This document shows positions 40,645 to 49,422 of a stretch of 64,000 nt of DNA, one piece after another. Within the stretch, counting starts at the first letter, position 1. The number at the start of each line of letters is the position of its first letter. Made by a program: the position numbers and the translations under genes. Source of the stretch: QHXM01 sp032160705 (GTDB taxonomy: Bacteria; Acidobacteriota; Blastocatellia; Pyrinomonadales; Pyrinomonadaceae); assembly GCA_032160705.1 (NCBI GenBank), contig JAVHVE010000003.1:21774-85773 (forward strand), read 5' to 3'. The notes below the pieces were generated by a model that was not told where the DNA came from, ran no database searches, and saw only the letters and a list, made by a program, of their open reading frames with translations.

Positions 40645-42702
40645 ATGACACGTTATGTAATAAAACGCGGGGAAGCGCCAGACAAGTTGGCGCGTTATCG
40701 CGCGGAACTCAATGAAGAGCAGTTCCAGGTTGCGACGGCCAATCCGGGCGCGGCGCTGGTGGTCGCGGGCGCAGGCTCAGGCAAAACGCGCGCGATCACG
40801 TACCGCGTCGCGTATCTCGTTGAACAGGGCGTTGCGCCTACGCGCATCATGCTCGCCACGTTTACGAATCGCGCGGCGCGCGAAATGTTGCGCCGCGTCG
40901 AGCTACTGACAAGCGGCGGTGATGTCAAACGTGTCTGGGGCGGAACGTTTCATCGCATCGCCAATCTTGTCTTGCGCCGCCACGCCGCGAGCATCGGCTA
41001 TGAAGCCAACTATACAATTCTCGATTCGGAGGACGCGCGCGATTTCCTCGCAGCGTGTGTTGACGAAGCGGGCATTGAACGGCGTGCGCGCCGCTTTCCG
41101 AAAGCGGAAGTCTTGCAGGACGTGATTAGCTTTGCCAACAACACTGACCGCCCCATCGAAGATGTAGTCGCGCGCCGCTACCCGCATTTCGAGCCGCTGA
41201 CGCAATCGGTCAAGCGCGTTGACATGATTTACATGGAGCGCAAGCGCGAGCGCAACGTGATGGACTACGACGATCTCCTGCTCAACTGGAAAAGATTGTT
41301 GATGGAAAAGCCGGACATCGCCAATCTCTATGCAGATCAATTTCAGCACATTCTGATTGACGAGTATCAGGACACGAATAAGCTCCAGGCGGAGATTGTT
41401 GACCTGTTGGCTGTCAAGCATCGCAACGTGATGGTGGTTGGCGACGACGCGCAGAGCATCTACGCCTGGCGCGGCGCGGAATTTACGAACATCTACGAGT
41501 TTCCCACCCGCTACCCGGAGGCACGCGTCTTCCGGCTCGAAACCAACTATCGCTCGACGCCGGAGATTCTCGCGCTCGCCAACGTCTCAATCGCCTCGAA
41601 CCGTAAGCAGTTTCCCAAAACCCTGCGCGCGGCGCGCGACTCAAAAGGAATGCCGCCCGCGCTCATCCCCTGCCGCGACGCAGACCAGCAGGCCGCTTTC
41701 ATCGCTTCAAGAATTCTTGAGATACGCGACGAAGGCATCCCATTGGAAGAAACAGCGGTGCTCTATCGCTCTCACTATCACTCGCTCGAATTGCAGTTGG
41801 AATTGACGCGGCGCGGCATCCCGTATCGCGTTCGCAGCGGCGTGCGCTTCTTCGAGCAGGCGCACATCAAAGATGTCATCTCTTACCTGAGAGTCATCAC
41901 CAATCCGCGCGACGAGTTGGCATGGAAACGCATCCTGCGTCTGGTTCCGCAAATCGGCAACGCGACGGCCAACAGAATCTGGGAGCGGCTGGCCTATGCG
42001 CCTGACCCCCTGGCGCTCGTGCGGCGTGAAGATTTCAACGTCGTCCCGAAACGCGGCGCGGGCTGGACGGAGTTTCTCTCCCTGCTCGAAAATCTCGTGC
42101 AGGACGAAACGCGCGGCAACCCTGCAAGGCAGATTGAAATAATTCTGGCGCGCGGGTATGAAGCACACCTGGCTGGCAATTACGAAAACGCCGAGGCGCG
42201 GCTTGAAGACCTGCGGCAGCTTGCGCTCTATAGCTCCCGTTATAATTCGACCGAAGATTTTCTGTCCGAGTTGGCGCTGCTCTCAACCGAACGCTACACC
42301 GCGCCGCAATCGGTGACGGGCGAAGATGTCGTGATGGGCAGCGATGAAGACGAGCTTTTGACCTTAACGTCCGTGCATCAAGCCAAAGGGCTGGAATGGC
42401 GCGCGGTCTTCATCATCTGGGCGGCTGACGGCAAATTCCCCAGCCCGCGCTCCCTGCGTGACGCTGAAGGCGAAGAGGAAGAACGTCGCCTCTGGTACGT
42501 CGCGCTGACGCGCGCGGGCGAGCAGCTCTACATCACCTATCCTTTGATGATTACCGACTACAACCGCCAGACGGTTGTGCAGAAACCCTCGCGCTTCGTG
42601 ACGGAAGTTCCGCCGGAGCTTTACGACATCTGGAGTTTGGAAGAAGAAGACACGGGTCTGCTCTCTTCCGTTGAGGATGAATCACAGAAATACATCAATT
42701 GA
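40645..42702 (+). CDS. UvrD/PcrA-type superfamily 1 DNA helicase
   Basis: 685 residues. Motif I VAGAGSGKTRAITYR, Ia ATFTNRAAREML, II ILIDEYQDTN, III VVGDDAQSIYAWRGAEF, IV RLETNYRST, V LTSVHQAKGLEWRAVFI and VI RRLWYVALTRAGEQLYI. It is a 3'-to-5' translocase, ATP-dependent, for repair or replication restart. Motif II has DEYQ rather than DEFQ. The C-terminus is shorter than in UvrD. No partner gene identifies a special pathway. Confidence 0.94.
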   Translation: MTRYVIKRGEAPDKLARYRAELNEEQFQVATANPGAALVVAGAGSGKTRAITYRVAYLVEQGVAPTRIMLATFTNRAAREMLRRVELLTSGGDVKRVWGGTFHRIANLVLRRHAASIGYEANYTILDSEDARDFLAACVDEAGIERRARRFPKAEVLQDVISFANNTDRPIEDVVARRYPHFEPLTQSVKRVDMIYMERKRERNVMDYDDLLLNWKRLLMEKPDIANLYADQFQHILIDEYQDTNKLQAEIVDLLAVKHRNVMVVGDDAQSIYAWRGAEFTNIYEFPTRYPEARVFRLETNYRSTPEILALANVSIASNRKQFPKTLRAARDSKGMPPALIPCRDADQQAAFIASRILEIRDEGIPLEETAVLYRSHYHSLELQLELTRRGIPYRVRSGVRFFEQAHIKDVISYLRVITNPRDELAWKRILRLVPQIGNATANRIWERLAYAPDPLALVRREDFNVVPKRGAGWTEFLSLLENLVQDETRGNPARQIEIILARGYEAHLAGNYENAEARLEDLRQLALYSSRYNSTEDFLSELALLSTERYTAPQSVTGEDVVMGSDEDELLTLTSVHQAKGLEWRAVFIIWAADGKFPSPRSLRDAEGEEEERRLWYVALTRAGEQLYITYPLMITDYNRQTVVQKPSRFVTEVPPELYDIWSLEEEDTGLLSSVEDESQKYIN

Positions 42703-42721
42703 GCTTGCTGCCAAAACTCGT

Positions 42722-43432
42722 ATGTCATCGTCAATCAAAAACGGAAGTGAATCGCAGGCGCAGGAGCGCACCCTGACGGCTGAAATCAAGCTGTACTATG
42801 ATCTCGCTGTACCAACTGAAACTCCGTCTGCGCTGCTTATCGCGCTGCATGGCTACGGCGCGAACAAACGACAGATGATGCGCGAGGCGCGCGCCATCGC
42901 GCCGCCCGGTTTCGCCCTCGCTTCGTTGCAGGGTTTTCATCAACACATCAAAGAGCCGAAGGAGGAGGGTGGGCCGCTCAGGTACGCTTTCGGTTGGCTG
43001 ACGAGTTTTCAGCCGGAAGACTCAATCGCGGTTCATCATCGCGCGCTGCTCGATTTGATTAACTCGCTCGTGGATGAAGGCATCGCTTCCCGCGAGCATA
43101 TCTTCCTGCTCGGTTTCTCTCAATCCTGCGCGCTCAATTACCGCTTCGCCTTCACGCATCCAGAGCAGTTGCGCGGGATTGTCGGCATCTGCGGCGGGCT
43201 GCCGGGCGATTGGGAATCAAGCGAGCTGTACAAGCCGACAAACGCCGCCGTGTTTCATCTCTCCGGCGAACACGATGAGTTTTATCCTCCCGCGCGCGTG
43301 GAGGATTACGCCGCACAGCTTCGGAAACGGGCGCACGATGTCGAAGTGAAAGCCTACGATGCCGCGCATGAGATGACGCCGGAGATGCGCGAGGACCTTA
43401 GCGCATGGTTGAAAGCTCACGCTGAGATGTAG
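42722..43432 (+). CDS. Phospholipase/carboxylesterase-type alpha/beta hydrolase
   Basis: 236 residues from ATG 42722. Triad: nucleophile Ser in FLLGFSQSCALNYR (G-x-S-x-S/C), Asp in LSGEHDEFYPP and His in YDAAHEMTPEM. LLIALHGYGANKRQMM gives the oxyanion loop. It belongs to the predicted esterase group (YpfH/carboxylesterase 2). No signal peptide, so cytoplasmic. The start lies 19 bases after the helicase stop. Confidence 0.9.
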   Translation: MSSSIKNGSESQAQERTLTAEIKLYYDLAVPTETPSALLIALHGYGANKRQMMREARAIAPPGFALASLQGFHQHIKEPKEEGGPLRYAFGWLTSFQPEDSIAVHHRALLDLINSLVDEGIASREHIFLLGFSQSCALNYRFAFTHPEQLRGIVGICGGLPGDWESSELYKPTNAAVFHLSGEHDEFYPPARVEDYAAQLRKRAHDVEVKAYDAAHEMTPEMREDLSAWLKAHAEM

Positions 43433-43555
43433 GACAGGCATTCTCAGCCTGTCATGCTTTTTTGATGCACCGGCTGTGCGACAAAAGTTGAAGCCGTGAC
43501 GCCCTCGCGAGTATATTCACCTTGATCCAACCAGCCAGAAAGTGAACCTGAAAAT

Positions 43556-44026
43556 ATGAAACGCATCTTTGTCATCATTGCTCTGGCGCTCGCGGCCAGC
43601 TTATTCACGCCGCAGAAGAGCAACGCGCAGTCGAAACCCAATGGTCGCGACGCGAAAGCAATCGCGGCGATTCGCGCAGTGTTGGACGCGCAGGTGGCTG
43701 CTTGGAATCGCGGCGACATAGAAGGTTTCATGGACGGCTACGCGCGCTCCGAAGAGACTGTTTTTGTTTCCGGCGACACGGTGACTTATGGGTGGCAGAC
43801 GGTGCTCGATCGCTACAGGAAAGGCTACGACACGCGCGAGAAGATGGGCACGCTCGCCTTTTCCGACCTGGAGATAAACGTCATCAGCAAAGATGCAGCC
43901 GTTGCGCTTGGCCGCTGGCAACTGACACGCGCGAAAGATATGCCGCACGGACGATTCACGCTCATCTTCCGTCGCCGGGGACAGAATTGGCGTATCGTCC
44001 ACGACCACACCTCTTCCGCTTCGTAA
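43556..44026 (+). CDS. Secreted DUF4440/SnoaL-like protein
   Basis: 156 residues with signal peptide ending near KSNAQ. The NTF2-like fold shows VLDAQVAAWNRGDIEGFMDG, RSEETVFVSG, WQTVLDRYRKGY and the last strand GQNWRIVHDHTSS. The family includes ketosteroid-isomerase-like proteins; function unknown. A related protein is encoded at 49423-50094. It sits 9 bases before hutI. Confidence 0.88.
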   Translation: MKRIFVIIALALAASLFTPQKSNAQSKPNGRDAKAIAAIRAVLDAQVAAWNRGDIEGFMDGYARSEETVFVSGDTVTYGWQTVLDRYRKGYDTREKMGTLAFSDLEINVISKDAAVALGRWQLTRAKDMPHGRFTLIFRRRGQNWRIVHDHTSSAS

Positions 44027-44035
44027 AAGATTATA

Positions 44036-45295
44036 GTGGCTGAACAGACGCTCGTAATCATCGGCTGCTCGCAACTCGTCACGCTCGCCAACTCACTTAA
44101 GGGAGCGCGCACGGGCACGGCGATGAGCGAGCTTTCCATCATTGAAGATGGCGCGATGCTGGTGCGCGATGCGCTGATTGAGAGAGTGGGCGCGCGCCGC
44201 GAGATCGAACCGCTCATCAAAGCCGATAGCCGGGTGATTGACGCCGAGGGGCGCATCGTGATGCCGGGATTCGTGGACGCGCACGCGCATCCGGTCTTCG
44301 CGGGCACGCGCGCCGGTGAGTATGAGCAAAGAGCGCGCGGCGCAACCTACCAGGAGATTGCTGCGCGCGGCGGCGGCATCCGCTCAACTGTCAGGCTGAC
44401 ACGAGAGGCAACGCTTGAAGAGTTGGTTCATGCCTCCAAGCGTTACAACCGGTGGTTTCTGCGTGGCGGCACAACGACTGTCGAGGCGAAATCGGGTTAC
44501 GGGTTGTCAGTCGAAGATGAGTTGAAAATCCTGCGCGCAATCAAACAACTGGATGGTGAGACGCCGCTTCGATACGTCCCGACCTTCCTCGGCGCGCATG
44601 ACATCCCGGAAGAGTACCGCGCGCGGCGCGAAGAGTACGTTGCTCTCGTCATCGAAGAGATGTTGCCGCGCGTAGCGGAAGAGAAACTGGCGGAGTATGC
44701 GGACGTTTTCTGCGAGGAGCGAGTCTTCACCGTCGAAGAGTCGCGGCGCATTCTGACGGCGGCGCGCGGGCTCGGTTTGGGCTTACGCCTTCATGCGGAT
44801 CAATTGTCGCTGTCGGGCGGTGCAAGACTCGCGGCGGAACTGAAGGCAACGACAGCCGATCATCTGGAGCACACGGACATGGACGGCATCAACGCCTTAA
44901 AATCTGCGAACGTTCAGCCGGTGCTCCTTCCAGGCTCGGTTTATGCGCTCGGCTCTGAGCGCTACCCCGCGGCGCGCGAGATGATTGACGCGGGGCTGGC
45001 CGTGGTGCTCGCGACAGATTTCAATCCGGGCTCATCGCCCACACCCTCCATGCCGATGGTGCTATCTATTGCTTCGACGCACATGAAAATGACGCCCGCC
45101 GAAAGCATCACCGCCGCGACCATCAATGCGGCCTACAGCCTGGGGCGGGGCGACTCTCTAGGCTCTCTCGAAGCGGGCAAGCGCGCCGATTTCGTCATCC
45201 ACGATTGCGCGGACTATCGCGAAGTGGCCTACTTCTTCGGCGTCGAGCACGCGCACACGGTTTACGTCGAGGGACGCATGGCCTTCGGTCGTTAA
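44036..45295 (+). CDS. hutI: Imidazolonepropionase
   Basis: 419 residues starting at GTG 44036. An amidohydrolase of histidine breakdown that opens 4-imidazolone-5-propanoate to N-formimino-L-glutamate. Metal and substrate residues: MPGFVDAHAHPVFAGTR (HxH), RGGTTTVEAKSGYGL, RLHADQLSLSGGA (His), DHLEHTD (His) and LATDFNPGSSPTPSM (Asp). No other hut gene is in the window, so the pathway genes are scattered or absent. Confidence 0.95.
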   Translation: MAEQTLVIIGCSQLVTLANSLKGARTGTAMSELSIIEDGAMLVRDALIERVGARREIEPLIKADSRVIDAEGRIVMPGFVDAHAHPVFAGTRAGEYEQRARGATYQEIAARGGGIRSTVRLTREATLEELVHASKRYNRWFLRGGTTTVEAKSGYGLSVEDELKILRAIKQLDGETPLRYVPTFLGAHDIPEEYRARREEYVALVIEEMLPRVAEEKLAEYADVFCEERVFTVEESRRILTAARGLGLGLRLHADQLSLSGGARLAAELKATTADHLEHTDMDGINALKSANVQPVLLPGSVYALGSERYPAAREMIDAGLAVVLATDFNPGSSPTPSMPMVLSIASTHMKMTPAESITAATINAAYSLGRGDSLGSLEAGKRADFVIHDCADYREVAYFFGVEHAHTVYVEGRMAFGR

Positions 45296-45309
45296 TCACC
45301 CTTTCCGCT

Positions 45310-47580
45310 TCAACGCTTCTTCAACACTTCGAGCACCCGCATGAACGAGCAATAGTTGCGATCCGTGTCGGGGCTGCACTGCTGAAATGATTCTATCTCC
45401 TGGTTCATGTATTCGCGCGCCTCTTTTGAGAGCAGGTAGCCGAGGGGAAGCTTGACGCTAGCAGTCTCATTGACTTGAAAGTGGGCTTGCTCAGCCGAAC
45501 GCAGGCCGAATTTCGCGTTGGGTTCGGACACCTCGATTCGCTGCGCTATCGCCTTTTCCAACTCCCCCGGCGCGTTGCCCTGCCCCTTCGAGTTTTGGTC
45601 TCCGAGTTGTGCCAGTGCCGTCCTCATTTCCAGTGTGGATAAGGTGCCGCGCGCAGTCATCGTATTCAGGAGGCCGAAGATCGGAGACGTGATTTCGCCG
45701 AGCCCCTGCTTCTTGTACTGAAGCTCACCCGGATCAGTGCCGATGCGAATGATGATGAGACGGATGTTGATCTCCTGGTCTTTAGCCACATCCTTCAGGC
45801 GCATGGCCGAGAGCAAGTCCAGAACGGTGGCCGTGCCGGAGTTCTCGAAATAGCCTCCATCAATAAAGCGGGCTTTCCCGCCTGGGAGCTGTAGGTAGCC
45901 CGCCGACGCCACGACGGGAAAGCGCGCGCTCAGGTAGGCCGCAGTGCTCAGCGGCAGCGAGATGGCAGGGTCAAAATCGGCCAGACTCTTCAGCCCGTTC
46001 AGGCGTTTATTTCGTTCCTCGTCAGGCCCATTGGGATTCAGGCTGCTGACGACCAACTGCTCGCCCGTCTCAACCCTGGTGACGTTGAGAAACAGCGCCG
46101 GGGTTGAGCGCTTGGCGAAAGTGGATTGATGAGTTGCGCGATCTTGATAGAGGTCGTAGAGATGGAAGTTTTTGTAAAACTCCTCGCCGCCGGTAGCCTG
46201 TTTCCAGTAGTAGCCCAGGGCGTCCTCCGCCGCGCGGGAGCGGTCGAACCTCTGAACCGGAAAGAAGAGGAAGCGCTGCAAGAGATCGGGGAAGAGCAGC
46301 GAAGCCAGAATCGGGGAGAGTATGTCGTCCCCCAGAATCTGGTCGTTCAAGATACGCATCTTGCCTTGCGCCTTGTCGGGCAGGCTCACCTGGAAGTTGC
46401 AGGGATCCGCTCCGTCCTGTTTGACGTACTTGTCGGCGAGGGCTGCGAAGACTGCCCCGCCTAGGCTGCCGCCCGAAACGCCGCTGATGCCGAAAACGTG
46501 GTGCGCGAAGGCAGGATTTTCGTCTTGCAGTTTAGTGAGTATGAGCGAGGCAAAGTAGGCCGCGCGCAAACCGCCGCCTTCCGCTGAAACGATGAAGACT
46601 GGATATTCAGATTTGCCATCGCTGTTCTTGTAATTGTTCTTGTCACAGCGCCCTTCCAGCCACTTTTTGAAGCCCTCGTTGATGTCCATCGGCTTGGTCT
46701 GTCCGGCCACGCTCTTGTAACGAACCAGGTGGTTGTCGTTACAATCGGCGGCGCTAAAACTGAAGGCGCAGACCAGGAGGATCAGGAAGAGGGGCAGGCG
46801 CGTGAGATTCCCGGCGTAGACCAGCGCGCTGCCGACCGGAATCCAGATGGCGGCGAAGAGCAGGAGAATCGCCAGCGGGCCGAAAAGAATTGCCATCTCG
46901 ACCACCGTATGTCTGCCGAACTCGAAGGTGAAGAAGAGCAGCAGGCAGACCCATAAAAAGAGGGAGAAGATAAGCACGATCTTGCCCGATTTAGCCAGAT
47001 TCGACACGCCGGGGAGGATCGCGCCTTCATCTAAAGCTCGGTCGGCGACCGTTCCGGGCTTACGGCCTTTCAGCCGGGCTGACAGCCAGCGGCGGAAGTG
47101 AAAGAAGCTGTATAGGAAGAAGGTCGCCACCAGGCAGGCGACGGCCAGTGTTTTGAGAAGGCCGTAGTTTTTTTCGACGGCATCCCACTTAGCTGCCGCC
47201 CACAGCGCCCAGGCGGTGAAGAGCAGTGGCACAGCGCCGAAAATTCTCGGTAGGTGACGAATCCAAAACTTTTTCGCGCGCTCTACCTCGCCTTCGGCCT
47301 TCGGCAGCGGGTCAATCAGGTAGAGAAGGACGCGCGCGCAATACCAGGACAAGAGGGAGAGAATCAGCGCCGCGATGATGAAGAAGACGCGCGGCCAAAA
47401 TTGCGCGGAGTCGTGCGCGGCCAGCACCCGCAGAGCTTCCAGAGATTGGTCTGCTAAGCGGAGGGCGATGCCCGCCAGCAAAGACATGGCGATGCTGAAG
47501 CGAATGACGAAAGCGACGTGAGAGAAAGCCTTGATCCAATCCAGGACGCGATGATAGGTCTTGAGAAATTTAACTGGCAT
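45310..47580 (-). CDS. Membrane-anchored patatin-like phospholipase
   Basis: 756 residues. The N-terminal about 290 residues contain several membrane helices. The patatin domain (about 325-640) has the oxyanion motif GGGLRAAYFASLIL, nucleophile elbow GISGVSGGSLGG and catalytic Asp in FIDGGYFENSGTATV. It should hydrolyse acyl lipids at the membrane. CAGGAG lies before the ATG. The gene stop is 14 bases from the hutI stop (convergent). Confidence 0.9.
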   Translation of the reverse strand: MPVKFLKTYHRVLDWIKAFSHVAFVIRFSIAMSLLAGIALRLADQSLEALRVLAAHDSAQFWPRVFFIIAALILSLLSWYCARVLLYLIDPLPKAEGEVERAKKFWIRHLPRIFGAVPLLFTAWALWAAAKWDAVEKNYGLLKTLAVACLVATFFLYSFFHFRRWLSARLKGRKPGTVADRALDEGAILPGVSNLAKSGKIVLIFSLFLWVCLLLFFTFEFGRHTVVEMAILFGPLAILLLFAAIWIPVGSALVYAGNLTRLPLFLILLVCAFSFSAADCNDNHLVRYKSVAGQTKPMDINEGFKKWLEGRCDKNNYKNSDGKSEYPVFIVSAEGGGLRAAYFASLILTKLQDENPAFAHHVFGISGVSGGSLGGAVFAALADKYVKQDGADPCNFQVSLPDKAQGKMRILNDQILGDDILSPILASLLFPDLLQRFLFFPVQRFDRSRAAEDALGYYWKQATGGEEFYKNFHLYDLYQDRATHQSTFAKRSTPALFLNVTRVETGEQLVVSSLNPNGPDEERNKRLNGLKSLADFDPAISLPLSTAAYLSARFPVVASAGYLQLPGGKARFIDGGYFENSGTATVLDLLSAMRLKDVAKDQEINIRLIIIRIGTDPGELQYKKQGLGEITSPIFGLLNTMTARGTLSTLEMRTALAQLGDQNSKGQGNAPGELEKAIAQRIEVSEPNAKFGLRSAEQAHFQVNETASVKLPLGYLLSKEAREYMNQEIESFQQCSPDTDRNYCSFMRVLEVLKKR

Positions 47581-47800
47581 GTGGGAGTCTCCTGCAACAT
47601 CTGTTGGTCAAACTTTGGCGCGAGGCGATTGTGAGAGAATTTCGTGAAGCAAAGCGGTTGCGACTTTTGAGAGCGGGATAGAGTAGCGATTGGCGAAGCG
47701 CACCGCGCGAGCAACATCGGAATTCCCGGCGCTTATATCCTCAACCTCAGAGCTTGTCAACAAAAAAGAAGAGCGTCAGGGAGGTGCGAAAAGAGAATGC

Positions 47801-47829
47801 TTGACGCACAACTTATTGTCATTTATTAT
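47801..47829 (+). promoter_or_regulatory. Sigma70-type promoter of the small transcription unit
   Basis: TTGACG (47801-47806), a 17-base spacer and TATTAT (47824-47829), each one or two mismatches from consensus with optimal spacing. Transcription would start near 47836. Confidence 0.65.
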
Positions 47830-47867
47830 CGGCGGCAACACTGGAAAGGAGGTGATCAAAAAAACAT

Positions 47868-47903
47868 ATGAGTTCTAATCACAGTGAGGTGGCTGAGTCC
47901 TGA
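47868..47903 (+). CDS. Very short ORF (11 codons) in the small transcription unit
   Basis: ATG AGT TCT ... TGA encodes MSSNHSEVAES. The core GGAGG ends 15 bases before the ATG, longer than the usual 5-9, although the complement to 16S rRNA extends to within 10 bases. If translated it may be a leader peptide rather than a functional protein. Confidence 0.35.
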   Translation: MSSNHSEVAES

Positions 47904-48023
47904 AGACCGGATAGAGTCAGGATAATATTAGGATTTCCGTCCGGTAGTTTCGTTCAGTCGCGCCAGTCAGGAGTTTCACAGGCGCACGGATGATGTGCAG
48001 GGCAATCCCATCAGTTCACCGGA

Positions 48024-48060
48024 AGGCCGCTCATGATTAATCGTGAGCGGCCTTTTTCTT
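48024..48060 (+). terminator. Rho-independent terminator of the small transcription unit
   Basis: GGCCGCTCA (48025-48033) and TGAGCGGCC (48044-48052) form a 9-bp stem followed by TTTTTCTT. It lies 136 bases before the PilZ start. Confidence 0.85.
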
Positions 48061-48195
48061 TAAACTTGCCGCCGGGTTCTAGGCAGTGGTAAGGTGCTTG
48101 ACGCAGGGCGGACGCTCACGCTTTCAATCATTCGCCCTTTCAGCCCAGAAATTGTTCCTCGCGTCTACAGGTATAGGTTTGAGCTGAAAAATATA

Positions 48196-48588
48196 ATGTG
48201 GGAATTCAATACCGAGCGACGGGCAGCTCCACGACGCACCCTCAAACTTGAGTTTAGGGTGTTGCTCGTAGCCACGAAAATCAGCGCTGAGGGCGAAGAG
48301 CAGACGCTTCCGCTCATTGGCTACACGCGCGACATCAGCGAGTCTGGGCTGGCGCTCCTTGTCTCCGCCAAGAGCATGAGCGTGCTCTACAGCCTTGGCC
48401 AGGACTACAAGCTCCAACTGGTGTTGTCGCTGCCAACAGGGCCGGTTGAGTTGGAGGTGACACCGGCGCGCTACCAGCACATCAATGAAGGCAAGTCGGG
48501 GTCGCTCATCCTCATCGGCGCGCAGATTACGAAAATCGGCGACGAAGATCGCGCACGCTTTATCGAATACCTGAACTCTTTTCAATAA
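48196..48588 (+). CDS. PilZ domain protein (c-di-GMP receptor candidate)
   Basis: 130 residues from ATG 48196. The longer frame from 48094 adds an unrelated N-terminus. Both c-di-GMP binding motifs are visible: RRAAPRR (RxxxR) near residue 7 and DISESGLALL (D/N-x-S-x-x-G) near 50. It is a single-domain protein. Its target is unknown, and no cyclase or phosphodiesterase is nearby. Confidence 0.88.
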   Translation: MWEFNTERRAAPRRTLKLEFRVLLVATKISAEGEEQTLPLIGYTRDISESGLALLVSAKSMSVLYSLGQDYKLQLVLSLPTGPVELEVTPARYQHINEGKSGSLILIGAQITKIGDEDRARFIEYLNSFQ

Positions 48589-48599
48589 GGCAAATCAAT

Positions 48600-48704
48600 A
48601 AGGTAAAAGTAAAAAGTAAAAAGGCAAAAGTGAGGCGGAAGCCACTTCTAAATTAAAAGTGGTTTCCGCCTTCCTTTTGCCTTTTTACTTTTACCCTTTG
48701 CCTT
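48600..48704. repeat. Heptamer hairpin, AAAAGGT type, with inner core
   Basis: Left arm 48600-48630 and right arm 48673-48704. Loop 48631-48672 has an inner stem GGCGGAAGCCACTT...AAGTGGTTTCCGCC, a near-perfect hairpin. It lies between convergent stops of the PilZ gene and the next gene. Confidence 0.9.
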
Positions 48705-49275
48705 ACTTGAATTGGCGGTTAGCGATCTTGGAGAGCGCGATGGTCAGAGCCGCCGTGCCGAGTGTTTTAACGAGCGTCGGATGCTCCGCATAAAATTCGC
48801 TGATTCTCTCAATGATGGAAGGGTCGTGCTTCTGCGCCTCTTCTGCGACCTGCTGCACGGCTTCAGGCGGAATCTGTCCGGCCTGTTCAGGCGTCACTTC
48901 CTGCTGGCCGCCGCCTTTGAAAATGTTGATGAGATCGGAGAGGCCGCCACCGCCTCCGGTGCTGCTTGTGCCGCCACCGCCGTCACCGCCTGACATGACG
49001 CGCCCTAAAATCGCTGGCCCGACATATTTCAGGATGGTGTTGAGCAGACCCGCCTGTTGTTGAGGATTGGAATTGTTGAAGAGGTTGGCGGTCATCTGGC
49101 CAAACTCCGGTGTTTGCTCGGAACGAAAAGCTGCGGCCAACCCATCGGCGAGCGCAGGCTGCGGCGCAGCCTGGGCGACCTGGTCAAAATCGTCGTCAAC
49201 CGTATCCGGTGCCTGACCCGGTTCCGCGCCCTGGTATTGTTGTAAAAGCCCACTCAAATCTTTCATTAAATCCAT
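48703..49275 (-). CDS. Uncharacterised YidB/DUF937-like protein
   Basis: 190 residues. An N-terminal helical part (LSGLLQQYQG), a central segment TPEFGQMTANLFNNSNPQQQ followed by a Gly/Ser linker (GGDGGGGTSSTGGGGGLSDL) and a C-terminal helix (HPTLVKTLGTAALTIALSKI). The pattern of small helical repeats with a Gly-rich hinge recalls DUF937/YidB proteins, but the match is not decisive. AAGGAG lies upstream. Function unknown. Confidence 0.7.
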   Translation of the reverse strand: MDLMKDLSGLLQQYQGAEPGQAPDTVDDDFDQVAQAAPQPALADGLAAAFRSEQTPEFGQMTANLFNNSNPQQQAGLLNTILKYVGPAILGRVMSGGDGGGGTSSTGGGGGLSDLINIFKGGGQQEVTPEQAGQIPPEAVQQVAEEAQKHDPSIIERISEFYAEHPTLVKTLGTAALTIALSKIANRQFK

Positions 49276-49422
49276 GTTTGCCAGTTCTCCTTCTCAGTTA
49301 TCTTCGAGAACGCGCCGCCGAAATCGCATCAAAAGGCGACGGGGCGCGGTTGCTGCTGCTGATGTCCGGGGGCTTTTTATGTTGGGGATACCATCAGCTT
49401 ACTACAGATACACGCCAAACGG

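Larger units (their letters stand above)
47836..48060 (+). ncRNA. Candidate structured RNA of about 225 nt with anti-16S segment
   Basis: It is bounded by the promoter above and the terminator below. It includes AAAGGAGGTGATC (47845-47857), a 13-base complement of the canonical 16S rRNA 3' end, and an 11-codon ORF. Downstream stems can be drawn: ACCGGA with TCCGGT (about 47906/47939), and GCGCC with GGCGC flanking CAGTCAGGAGTTTCA. No known RNA family was recognised. It might be a leader-peptide RNA, a ribosome-binding RNA or a leader of the PilZ gene. Confidence 0.5.
47581..48195. other. Long divergent intergenic region, holds a small transcription unit
   Basis: 615 bases. 47581-47800 should contain the patatin promoter on the minus strand. 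47801-48060 is a plus-strand unit with promoter, extended Shine-Dalgarno, short ORF and terminator (separate entries). 48061-48195 is the leader of the PilZ gene. Confidence 0.6.
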
